Of a stretch of DNA of 64,000 nucleotides, positions 25,570 to 35,647 are shown in pieces. The stretch's first letter is position 1, and each line of letters opens with the position of its first letter. A model generated the notes under the pieces. It did not search any database. It was not told where the DNA came from and was given only the letters and a program-made list of their open reading frames with translations. Where the stretch lies: contig JAKSXM010000288.1 in NCBI GenBank assembly GCA_022575985.1, positions 1,329,501 through 1,393,500 of the forward strand, in the 5' to 3' direction. Source of the DNA: Anagrus nilaparvatae (lineage: Eukaryota; Arthropoda; Insecta; Hymenoptera; Mymaridae). Both the position numbers and the translations under genes were made by a program.

Positions 25570-26625
25570 TTAAAATGAGGTATTTCGTATGAGGTATTTT
25601 AAAGAATTTACACTTGATAATAAATCTCTCCATTGGCTTACGCCAGAATTAAAAATTGGGTTGAAAGATCTCAATAAATTGTATCGCAAATATTATAGAA
25701 ACCGATTATAAAAATTTTAAAGATAAACTGAAACAAAAAATTACTGATGAAAAAATCAAATTTTACTCAGAGAAACTAAACAAAAATTGTTCTTCAGAAA
25801 CACTTTTTGGAAAGAAATAAACCATTGGATTAAATTTTCTATTAAAGAAAAACCTATTTTTACTCCTGATTAACTCAATAATTACTTCTTAACAACTAAA
25901 AATGGAAGACTTGGATTGGGATTTTAAACATAAAATTTTGGGATTTTCAACAACATCTGTCGGACTCGTTTGAATTCCCCTAAAGTTGATGAAACTATGT
26001 CTCCCTGCTCTCTATAGGGTCTTCTTAGCCCTTTTCAATAAATCAATTATATTGAAAAAATTTTCCAAAGCCTGGAAACACAGTAATATTCTTGGTGATT
26101 ATAGAGCAGTATCACTACTCTGTATTATCTCAAAAATCTTTGAGAATTTCTACATAAGCAAGTTTATGATTATCGAAATCAGTAAAATCTGTTAGATGAT
26201 AGCTTTCAATCTGGTTTTCAGAAACTTCATAGTACACGACCATTTTAACTATTCTTACAAATGACATCTGTCGAGGTCATCACTTTGATTTAATAACAAT
26301 TTTAGTCATGGTTGACGTGTCGAAAGAATTTGACAGGCTGGGGGGTCTCGCATGTAATTCTGTTAAAAAAACTCTCTACACTAAGTTTCTCTGAAAATGC
26401 CATAGGTTAGATTTCTAAATATCTCTCTGATAGAACCCAATCAATGATCTACTATGACAAGGATTCTATAATTTAAAAAATTATAAGTGGAGTTCAACAA
26501 GGCTCGGTATTGAGACCCCTTCTTTTCCTTACTTACTTAAATGATTTCGGTATCAGTATTATTTACTCCAAAAGGCTTCTATATGCTGATGATCTACAGA
26601 TTTATATTTATATAAAATAATTATT
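25570..26625 (+). pseudogene. Decayed non-LTR retrotransposon (LINE) reverse transcriptase
   Basis: Fragments in different frames read as LINE ORF2. Near 25,986-26,195 the frame gives FNKSIILKKFSKAWK followed by DYRAVSLLCIISKIFE, the typical RT block before the palm. Near 26,575-26,615 the translation gives YADDLQIYI, the RT catalytic YxDD motif. Between them are frameshifts and stops (for example within 26,200-26,560). The order matches Jockey/CR1/I-type RT domains (family knowledge). No intact ORF, 5' end or tail is recognisable. Confidence 0.75.
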
Positions 26626-26629
26626 TATA

Positions 26630-28403
26630 ATAAAAAAATTAATTAAAAAAAAATTTCTGTTAGAGGGCAAATTAGATAAAACTTTCTAGAGCTGAAAGTA
26701 AATAACTACCATATCATTTATTTTATTGAATTTTGTGAGTCCAAGCTACACTGCGGTATTAAAATTTTAAACACTACTTACATTAATTAATGATTATCCT
26801 AATATTATACATGAAATGCTATAAAATTACTAAATTTTTTCTACAATTTGAATTCTTCATTATTACAAATAATCTGCGGCTTAACACACACACACATACA
26901 TTTTAATGTAAAAATTAAATATTTTTTAAATTTATGCATACGCATCAGATATTAAAACAATATAATTATAATATGTTAAAATATAATAAATATTCTAAAT
27001 GTATATTATTAATTATATTCATTGTATATAAAATTCATAAAATATATATATAATTTATATAATAAAAATATTTATGCGTGTTAAATAAATTATTGCATAT
27101 CGTCCAAAAAGTTTGTAATACCTCATAACAATATATATACATTATTACTCAATATTTTTATTTATATGTTATATCTATGTGGTTATATAGTATGTGTAAG
27201 TCATTTTTTTGCCTTTAATTAACGTAATTATAATGCTTTATATATCTATTTAGATACTTTCATGAAAATATTTTTTTTTATTCTCTTCTTTTTTATTATT
27301 AGTAATAACATTATTTATTTTTTTTTTTGTTTTTTCTTCTCATAATATATGACTTATGAATTAAAAAATATAATTTAATATACACACAGTATATCTTAAT
27401 TTTTTTTAATAACAATATATATATTTATAATAAGAGTGTGAAAAAAGAATTATTTTACTGTGCCATCTTATATTTATGTATGTATTAAATATATCAAGGG
27501 TAGGTTTGCAAAATAATTGTAAATTTTTTATCAAAATTTCGTATGCAACGAAGGTGATATTATTACACTCAAGAAAAAAAATGTTATAAAAAAAGTTTTT
27601 TTTTTTTGTTAATAATTTTATACAATAAACCCTAAAACTAACAATAAAAACTAATTGTTCTTAATTGAACAAGGCGTGGTGACCTTTTAGGGCAAAAAAG
27701 TTTACCAAAAATTTTCAGTGAATCTGCCTTTTGAGAAAATATTTTTTGGCCCTTTTTTTGAAAAATACCAAGCGGGAGCGATTTTCATTGAGATCTCATT
27801 CGAAACAAATACCCCAAATTTTAATTATTTTCTTTTCATCCAAATAAAATTTCAAAAATAGAGATACTGCCACAATTGGGATGCCAAAATACAATCTATA
27901 GTTCTAAATGAGTTTATTATATTGAAAAAAAATCCCAGATACCCTCCAATCATTCTAAAGTGCTTAGAAATGAATGACTCATGTTGTAAAATAAAGATTC
28001 TCATTATTTTAGTAAGTATCATTTTTCAATCCCCGTTGATTGAAATTTTTTAAGAATAATTTTTTAAATTGTATAATCCCCTCCATGCTACTGGCGGTGT
28101 AGGACTGTGTTTTTCGTTATATTATTTAAAAGAAATTTTAAATATTATAAAGAAAAATTGAACAGTCCCGATACTCTACGTAGGTTTTCCTTGCAGTTTT
28201 CCCTACGTAATGGACATAATATCAAAAGAATATTCTTTGATAATGTGTTCATGTGAATACGAGTATTGATTAAATTTTATGAAAGTCGTGACTGCAAGCA
28301 TGCAATTACAATTAATTAATTAAATTTAATTAATTGTAAAAATTATAATAAATGTAAAAAAAGTCTACATTAAAAATGTTAAAAGGGTTCGTCTCGTTAA
28401 TTC

Positions 28404-28466
<63 letters not shown>

Positions 28467-28904
28467 ATATTTAATAATTTTCTCCACATTTTAGTTTTAT
28501 TAACTATTTAAAAAATTACAATACTGGTAGTTATTTAAAAATTTTAATTTTTAATAAAATTATGTTTCTTTGTCAGTTTTTTCACCACTGATTATGAAAA
28601 ATTGTATACGACCATTGTCTGCAAAAACTTATATCCGGTTTATGGAACATGTAATTTACTTACAGCTGAGGGATAGGTATAATGCATAAATGTTACGCAA
28701 ATTTACAATATAATTTGCTATTTTAATAATTTGTAATTATCACCTTTACTAGATCTTAAAATCCTAAACCCAAAATATTTGAATCCTAAACCCGTATTAT
28801 TATGTAAGTCTCTAAATCGAAATTAAGCCCGTAAAACCCGATTTAAGTCCCTAAACTAAATTTATTCAAAATTATATCCTAAGAGGCGTTCAAAAAATAC
28901 GTAA
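26630..28904. other. AT-rich intergenic DNA with a 56-bp poly-A tract
   Basis: No gene is visible. A CA microsatellite lies at about 26,885. An uninterrupted A run of about 56 bp occupies roughly 28,408-28,463; it may be a retroposon tail or simple expansion. Sequence at 27,660-28,080 resembles old repeat debris. Confidence 0.5.
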
Positions 28905-29460
28905 CACTACACACACAGGCATCGTCATCGAAAATGTAGGGGTTTCCGAATTATTACGCGGTGATATACATAGGAATAACATATACAGAGGAAATAATTA
29001 CATGATTTTGAGGTACTTAGGTATTTTTCACGGAAACTTTTTGCATTCGTTTCATTTTGCCCCCAATCAAAAATGTAACGAATCAAACTTCTTTGGACGG
29101 TACCCCGAGAAAGGGGTTGCTAGTTTCTCCCTCTTGGGGTATAAAAAAAAATTTTCGATTAATTTTTTAATTTTAAGATGAAAAGGTGGATAAACGGGTT
29201 TCAAAAATAAATCCTCACTTATCAGTCAAAGCTTCCAGAAGTTTAATATTTTGATTTCGAAAAATCCCCCAAACCAGGACCTCTCTCCCTTACGGGATCA
29301 TCTAAATAAGTATATGTTACATTTTTAATTGGGGACAAAATGAAGTGAATGCAAAAAGTTTTAAGTGTCATCACTTTTACCGTGAAAAACACCTAAGGTT
29401 TGTAATTATTTCATCTACTACATTGTCATGCATGGATGGGTTTTTTTAAATACCATTTGA
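28905..29460. repeat. Diverged foldback element
   Basis: Arms pair over CTTTTTGCATTCGTTTCATTTTGCCCCCAAT (29,037-29,067) against the inverse at 29,325-29,365, and over the TTAGGTATTTTTCACGG block against 29,380-29,396. The arms contain indels, so the element is old. Confidence 0.5.
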
Positions 29461-31545
29461 CCCCTCTTTCTCTTAAATTGGACTCTTTTGACTCCCCCTT
29501 GATTTTCAGATTTCCAAGGTATCCCCTCCCTATAAACATGTTTCATGTTCTCAGCTTCACCTAGGAAGGTAATTTACTTTATACGATTTAAGACTTTCTT
29601 TACCTTTCTTGATACGGGCTCGTAATATGTTATTTTATAAAACTCAAAAATTTTGAACCTTCTCCAAATTTTAAAAACTTTGTTACCTACCCCTTTTGTT
29701 TAATCGTTTTGAAGATTATAGTGTGATAAAGTAGGTTTTGTTAAAAAAAAACCTAAGATTAACAGAAACCATTATATAGAGTATTTAAACTTTAAATTAT
29801 CATCTTACAAGGACGAGTAAAAAATTTTTGTAAACTTTAAGCTTATAAAAAATTTTTCAGACCTATAAAACCCATATGTTTATCAAAAATAATAATTTTG
29901 ACAGAGCTTTAAAAATTGGCCATTTCGGACCAATATTGCACATGTGGTTTATTAATTAATTTCTGATAATATTATTCCCTAATGAAAAAAAGATCTTTAC
30001 TTTTTGGTGTTTGATGATCATAAAAGTAATAATTCTTTAAAATAACATTGTAGTAAAAAAAAAAAGTATTTACTCGTTTATTACATGTAGGCGTTTTTTA
30101 TAAGGATTTTTATTTATAACATAATCTTAATGTATACATTAATTATATAATTTATATCGCTACTGTAATAAAAAAAAGTGTAAAAAAAGGAAGGAAATGA
30201 CAAAGTCTTTGTTATAAATATTAAATAAATTCATATTGGTAGGTGTACCATTAACTTAAATTATAATAAATAAATATGAATTACATTTAATTAATTGTGA
30301 AATTTTCCTTTTATTATAAAATACACCTTTTTATACTTATTACATTGCAAATCATTTTTAATGTATATGAATGATTGGAATTGTATAAATGTCAAAAAAA
30401 AAGGAATAATAATAATAATAATATGACATTTAGTAACTTATACTGTTAAATTATTATGTAACTAAAAAAAAATAACGCATAATAAATTTATACTCTTCGA
30501 TAGTTTATCGGTACATTAGACAAGCTTTTTATGATTTCTTAACATTTTACTTATTATGTAGTTTTTTTTTTCTTTTTGATTTAGTATATATAACTGCGTA
30601 AATAAGTTATTAAAAAAGGAAGGTGAGTTAAAATTATTATATAAGGATGTTTTAATGGTAAATGATTAGGCTTTTTTTAAATATTTTTACGCATTATATT
30701 ATATGAGGAAAAATAATTTTAAAAAAATTTTATTTACTTTTTTACTTAGATGTGTTATGTTCGTGTGATGCTTAACTTTATGTATCTAAGTATAAGATAA
30801 AATAGTTTGTACTTAAAAGAATAAATTTTAAATAAAGTAATATTATGTATTTGATATTTTGATATTTGATGTTTTATTTATTGTAAATGTATACAAAGAG
30901 AGAAATGCATATACATTTTATATCATAATAAGTACTATAATAATGATAGAAAATCAAAAGAAAAATAATAGAAAATGACAAAGACTAGTAAAATTTTATG
31001 GTAGACTGGATTTTAAATTTAGATTTAGATTATAAAAAATAGTGAATTTGGATTAAGGTTATAAATTAAAATAGTGATAATAATCAGGTGAATAAGATTT
31101 GAAGTGTGGTGTATGTAATGTAATGTGGAGGGATTCAATTTTTTGTGGAGGGAGGGATGTGGAGTTGAGGGATTCATTTTTTTAAAATTGATTTTAAGTT
31201 ACACCTACATGTAGGTGTCACTTACCTGCAGGTAAATCTATTTTTTGGAAATAATTCAAAAAAATAAACAAGGTTAGAAACTAAAAGGGCGTACAAAAAA
31301 TAAGGACCTAAATAATTTTTTATTTCAAAAATTTTTATTTTGTTAGCAGTTAGATATTTTTGGCCAAAAATTAGGAAATTGCTGATTGCAAGTAAAAAAT
31401 TCCTGAAATTGGAGCCTCAAAGAAAAAAATCAGACAAACCGGAAGTTGTTGAAGTTACAGTAATATTTTGAAGATAACACAGAACTTTGTACTTCTATAA
31501 ACCCAAAACACTTTGGGTTTATTTTATTATTATTATTATTATTAA
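29461..31545. other. AT-rich intergenic DNA, no gene seen
   Basis: It contains a diverged relative of the 17.5-kb repeat (29,540-29,625), microsatellites, and two adjacent short perfect palindromes at 31,201-31,235. No coding signal is seen. Confidence 0.5.
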
Positions 31546-32686
31546 TTTTAACTTTTTGTAAATTTAATTTTTAAGTATTTTTTGGATACTTAACTGTAAC
31601 TAAATGGTGAAAATTGCACAAATTACATTTTGTGTTTAAAATGTAATTTAAATTAATTAAATTATTTAAATTAATAATAATTTCCAATTATTATCTTATA
31701 ATATTTTTTTACAGATATAATCCGATTTCCCCCTATTTAATTTCATTTGATTTTCGAAATATCTTATACTCCCCTTGTATACTAAAAATATTCCTGATAA
31801 AAAATACTGTACTTGATCTAAAATATGTGTTTTTTAAAGAATAACAAAGTATTATTGCTCAAAAAGTGAAGAGAAAAAAATGTGCTGTTCAATAAATTTG
31901 CTGATAATATATATATTTTGATGGGGAAAATTATTCATTTCCTTATTTATTGCTAAATAGCATAATTTTATTAAAAGGGTTAATTGATTCAATAATGTTA
32001 TTTTGCTGTATTGTATTATTCTTAACTCATAATATTTCTACAATTGACGTCATATAATTTTTAATTATATTAAGCTTTCAAATAAAATATTTAAATTTTG
32101 AATCAATTCGTTTTATTTTTATGGATTATCTGATTCATACTTTGCATGCGATTTTAGTGACATTGAAATAATAAAAATACCTTATTTTGATGCTTAGATA
32201 ATTTTGCTACAACAAATAAATTTTAATTTATTACAATAATTGATTGATTTTTTTTTATTAATTAAATAAATTATCACCTGGTAATATAATAGACATAACA
32301 AATATTTTTTGTCATTTTAACTTCTGATTCATTTCAATTTTTATTCCAAAATACAGTGTTTCTGTTTTAATATTCATGGTCATTTTGTTAAATGAAATTA
32401 TTTTCTGATATTTATTGATAACAGTTTATCAAATAAAATTTTATTTAGAGTTTAAAATTTTTTTACCTATTAAATCCAAAACAATAATAGTTTATATATG
32501 TTTTTCAAGTTTGGGTGATAAAGGGTGAGTCGGACGTCTTGAACTCAGGTAAGATGATTATCTTTTGACTTTGGTAAACTTGAAGCCATCATGGAGACAA
32601 ATAATATGTTTTTTTACTATGTAGCTAAAGTTTTTATTATTCGACGAACAAAATTTTTTTTTTGCTTAAACCAACTAAAATGTATT

Positions 32687-32993
32687 TTACTCTAGTCAAA
32701 TCGCAGTTTCGGGTGTATTTTCACTGTCCAACATAAGATTTGCTCTACTATATGTTTTTTGGGTCGCTGATCACGAAAATTGGCGTCTTTTCTAGATTAT
32801 ATTTTCGAAACACCCTTAAATTTCCAAAAACTACCCCCAAAAAAGGGTTTTTTTATATATTAGCAAACTGAGTTTCTAGATTTAGCCACGAATTGGTCTA
32901 AGAGAGTTTTTTGGGCCAATGATCAAGAAGTTAGGGGAATTTTTTATGAATAATTAATATTTTATATGGCTTTTTGTGTTCGTTGATCAAGAA
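32687..32993 (+). repeat. Left-end fragment of the ACTCTAGTCAAA repeat family
   Basis: It starts TTTTACTCTAGTCAAATCGC, then TTTTTTGGGTCGCTGATCAC at about 32,755. The AAACTACCCCC core and a second weaker monomer follow at 32,910. It breaks off where the TTAA element begins. Confidence 0.6.
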
Positions 32994-33716
32994 TTAAGGT
33001 GGTAGATACAATTGGAACTTTTTCAAAATCGATTGTTTGTTTTTTGTTTTTTTGGGTTCGCAAACATCTTAAGAATATGGAAAAAAAATTTTATAATGAT
33101 ATCTTGAATAATAAGAAAGTTATAGAAGATTAAGCGAGACACCGCTATAGGAGTTATACGTTACACCGAAACTTTAAACGCGTTTTTCTCGAAACAACGT
33201 TTTTCGAATTGGCGTACACGATAACTCAAAAAATAATTAAGATATCTTCCTAATTTTTTGGCTACACTTTTAACATACAATTATCTTCTAGATTGATGGA
33301 ATGATTTTTCCAAAAAATGTCCCAATTTTTTTTTTCTTTAAAAAAACATGTGAAAAAAATTGCAATTTTTGAAAAAAATTAAATAATTTTCACAATTTTC
33401 CATTTTCCGAAATTTGAATCCATCAATCTAGGAGAAAAATGTTTCACAAACATAAAAAATTTTGTTTGGTATATTTCAATACAAGTTGGAGGCTGCAATC
33501 GTGTACGCCATGAAAAGTGAGGCCTAACTTTAAGCACCTGTACTCGGCGCCATTTTAAAAAAATAAAAAAAAAAAAATAATAAAAATGTGTAGCAACTCA
33601 TAATCTAATAAAGTGCCAATTTTGAAAAAATTATCTCAATTATTTCTATCCGAAAACCTATCCAGAAAAAGTCATGTTTTTTTTTTCTCCAATTGTATCT
33701 ACCACCTTAAGGTGAT
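32993..33716. mobile_element. MITE with TTAAGGTGGTAGATAC ends
   Basis: The left end TTAAGGTGGTAGATACAATT is perfectly mirrored by AATTGTATCTACCACCTTAA on the right (23 bp including TTAA). About 720 bp lie between, without coding potential. TTAA at both outer ends is compatible with a TTAA-specific transposase, but the termini do not begin CCC as in classical piggyBac, so the superfamily is open. Confidence 0.7.
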
Positions 33717-33810
33717 GTTTATATGAAAATGTATTTTGTGCAATTTTCACCATTAAGTTACAGTTAAGTATCCAAAAAATACTTAAAAATTAAATTTACA
33801 AAAAGTAAAA

Positions 33811-34132
33811 AACGCTGCCAAGTAATTGGCACTATGGTTCTTTATTAACAATAACAAAATATTTTTAATCGTCTATTTTACCTAGTAATAATGATGATTT
33901 TAGATATTAGTAAAAAAAAATTAAGTACTATGTCCAAAAAGAAAAAAAATTATAATTTTTTTTAATTTTTTTATGTAAAAAATTTTGAAAAATAAAATTC
34001 GAAAAATTACGAATCAAAATCCTTTAAAAATGATAATTCTATAAGATATTAATACTTTCATAGAAAAAAATTAAGTATTTCGTCCAAATAGAACAAAAAT
34101 TTGGCTGTTTTTGTATTTTTTGGTGGCAAAAA
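33811..34132. other. AT-rich left flank of the Polinton
   Basis: I see no gene. Two TTAAGTA(C/T)T..GTCCAAA..GAA copies (33,923 and 34,072) hint at a small local duplication. Confidence 0.4.
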
Positions 34133-34138
34133 TTTTGA
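34133..34138 (+). repeat. 6-bp target-site duplication, left
   Basis: TTTTGA abuts the left terminus. The identical hexamer follows the right terminus at 55734-55739. A 6-bp duplication is the Polinton/Maverick hallmark. Confidence 0.9.
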
Positions 34139-34505
34139 AGTAGTTATACAAAGGGGATCCTGAGACAAGGGGTGGGGGTAACGGTGGTGGGGGTAATGGT
34201 GGGGGAAATGTCCCACCCTGCCCTGAGGGGGAAAATACCCTGGCCTTGGGGCTGACCGTGCACGAGGGGTTTTTTACGTGGCCGTGCAATTGTACGAGCC
34301 GTGTGTGGGCGTGGGGGTGTGGGTATGTGCGTGTGAATGTGTGGGTTGTATGTGTGTGTTTGTGCGTGTGGGTGTGTGCGTGTGAGTTTGTGCGTGTGGG
34401 TGTATGGGCGTGGGTGTATGCGTGTGTTTGTGCGTGTGGGTGTGTGCGTGTGAGTTTGTGCGTGTGGGTGTATGGGCGTGGGTGTATGCGTGTGTGGGTG
34501 TGAAA
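34139..34505 (+). repeat. Polinton left terminal inverted repeat with GT-rich tail
   Basis: The first about 165 bp match the right end almost base for base, including the CCCTGCCCTGAGGGGGAAAA and GCACGAGGGGTTTTTTACGTGG blocks. From about 34,300 it continues as a GTGTGGGTGTGTGCGTGTG microsatellite of length different from the right end. Open frames of 85 and 146 codons on the two strands follow from the repeat periodicity and are not genes. Confidence 0.9.
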
Positions 34506-34540
34506 TTGCATAACGATTTTTTAATTATTATTATTTCAAA

Positions 34541-34622
34541 GAAAAAATACCGTTATCACCGCTAGGTAGAGATATGGGATAGGGGGTAACTTATACGTTA
34601 TAATAAAGCCAGTATTTTTTAT
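34541..34622 (-). repeat. Single inverted copy of the right subterminal 133-bp unit
   Basis: The segment AATACCG...GATATGGGATAGGGGGTAACTTATAC...ATAATAAAGCCAGTATT is the reverse complement of the core of the five-copy array at 51,475-52,140, with a few deletions. Confidence 0.75.
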
Positions 34623-34692
34623 TATTATGATTTAAGATAGTGGCTGTGCGAGATGTATTCATATATATCATATATACTTATTATACTTGTAC

Positions 34693-34773
34693 GCTGCGGT
34701 ATCCAAGTGGTAAAGGAGTCAGTGAATAAATATCGATGGGTCCCCTTCGCAGGTTCGAATCCGGCCCGCAGCG
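34693..34773 (+). tRNA. tRNA-like Pol III unit (type II, Ser/Leu-like), anticodon unclear
   Basis: A perfect 7-bp acceptor stem pairs GCTGCGG (34693-34699) with CCGCAGC (34766-34772). The A box TATCCAAGTGG (34700-34710) differs from consensus at one position. The B box GGTTCGAATCC (34752-34762) is perfect. A T-run terminator begins at 34,777. The 81-nt length and GGGTCCCC variable region suit a Ser/Leu-type tRNA. The T stem has one mismatch (GCAGG/CCGGC). The anticodon arm around TCAGTGAATAAATATCGA does not form a clean 5-bp stem with a 7-nt loop, so I cannot name the anticodon. It is either a decayed tRNA or a tRNA-like RNA kept for another purpose. It lies just inside the left terminal repeat, upstream of the polymerase promoter. 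Confidence 0.55.
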
Positions 34774-34828
34774 TACTTTTTTCTTTTTTTTTCTTTAATT
34801 AAAAAATATATAATTTAGTTGTACAATT

Positions 34829-34910
34829 TTTATCTCGTGTAAAAAGTTGCAGATGACTCAGATATTGAAGATTTTCTTTTAATATCTGAGTCATCTGCAA
34901 CTGAGATAAA
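34829..34910. other. Long perfect hairpin
   Basis: AGTTGCAGATGACTCAGATATT (22 bp, 34845-34866) is perfectly complementary to 34881-34902, with a 14-nt loop. A further 8 bp (TTTATCTC with GAGATAAA) pair outside an 8-nt one-sided bulge. It lies between the tRNA-like unit and the polymerase promoter. It could be a replication or packaging signal, a transcript-processing hairpin or a small-RNA precursor; nothing in the sequence decides which. Confidence 0.85.
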
Positions 34911-35052
34911 TACGATAACACGATCTTATATACTAAATAAAATCAAAATTTATCAATTGCGACTTTATATTTTTACACGCCATCTATCGACAAAATTAAT
35001 TTTTATTTTTCTTGTTATTATTATTTTATTATCATTGTTTATTATTTTATAA

Positions 35053-35280
35053 AGCAATTCTAAGAAAAAGATCAAAGAAAAAATACAGCTTGTTTATATT
35101 AAGTAATTCTAAGAAAAAGATCAAAGAAAAAATACCGCTTGTTTATATTAAGTAATTCTAAGAAAAAAAAAACCGTTAAAAATTTTATTATTATTTTTTA
35201 TAATGCAATTAAACGATTCTAAGAAAAAGATCAAATAATAAATACCGCTTGTTTATATTATTGTCAAGTGATTTCAAGAA
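35053..35280 (+). repeat. Left subterminal iterons
   Basis: Three near-complete copies of ATTCTAAGAAAAAGATCAAA..AATACCGCTTGTTTATATT start at about 35,057, 35,105 and 35,215. Partial copies lie at about 35,154 and 35,275. The motif is the inverse of the TTTTTCTTAGAA / GCGGTATTATTTCTTTTATC part of the right array. Confidence 0.8.
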
Positions 35281-35379
35281 AAAAAATCGTAAACAAAAAA
35301 ACCGTTAAAAATTATTATGCGTAGTAAAAAAAAATATTTCTAAGAATTCTAAAAATAGATCGAAGGGGAGGTAGTTCTT

Positions 35380-35451
35380 CTGCTCTGATTGGCTAGCGCT
35401 GGGCTGGAAAAAGATATAAAGAGCGAGCGAAATTGCGGAGCGGTCATTCCA
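35380..35451 (+). promoter_or_regulatory. Promoter of the DNA polymerase gene
   Basis: GATTGG (inverted CCAAT, 35387-35392) lies upstream of TATAAA at 35415-35420. A TCATTC initiator has its A at 35446, 31 bp downstream of the TATA start. The leader runs to 35585, followed by a leader intron 35586-35646 (GTAAGT...TTTTACAG) that ends one base before the ATG. Confidence 0.65.
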
Positions 35452-35647
35452 ATTTTTGAAGCGTTCCTTAAAACTTCTTACAACGAGTATAATTATTATT
35501 GTCATAATTTTGTTGAAATTTATAAGTATTGAAAAAAATTTTCAAGATTGAAATAATAACATCGTAAGAGGAATTATTATTTAATGTAAGTTAAAAATTT
35601 ATTTATTTATTTAATTATTTATTTAAAAAAAAAAGTTATTTTACAGA

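Larger units (their letters stand above)
31546..33810. repeat. Inverted arms of about 80 bp, 2.1 kb apart
   Basis: The segment at about 31,552-31,640 (CTTTTTGTAAATTTAATTTT, ACTTAACTGTAACTAAATGG, AAATTGCACAAA) is matched in inverse orientation at about 33,725-33,805. The interval is AT-rich and contains later insertions at 32,685-33,716. I infer the ends of an older element. Confidence 0.6.

Noticed and set aside
34071..34511. 146- and 85-codon frames across the left terminus, His/Thr- or Val/Cys-rich
   Set aside because: They are readings of the terminal inverted repeat and its GT microsatellite and even cross the element border.
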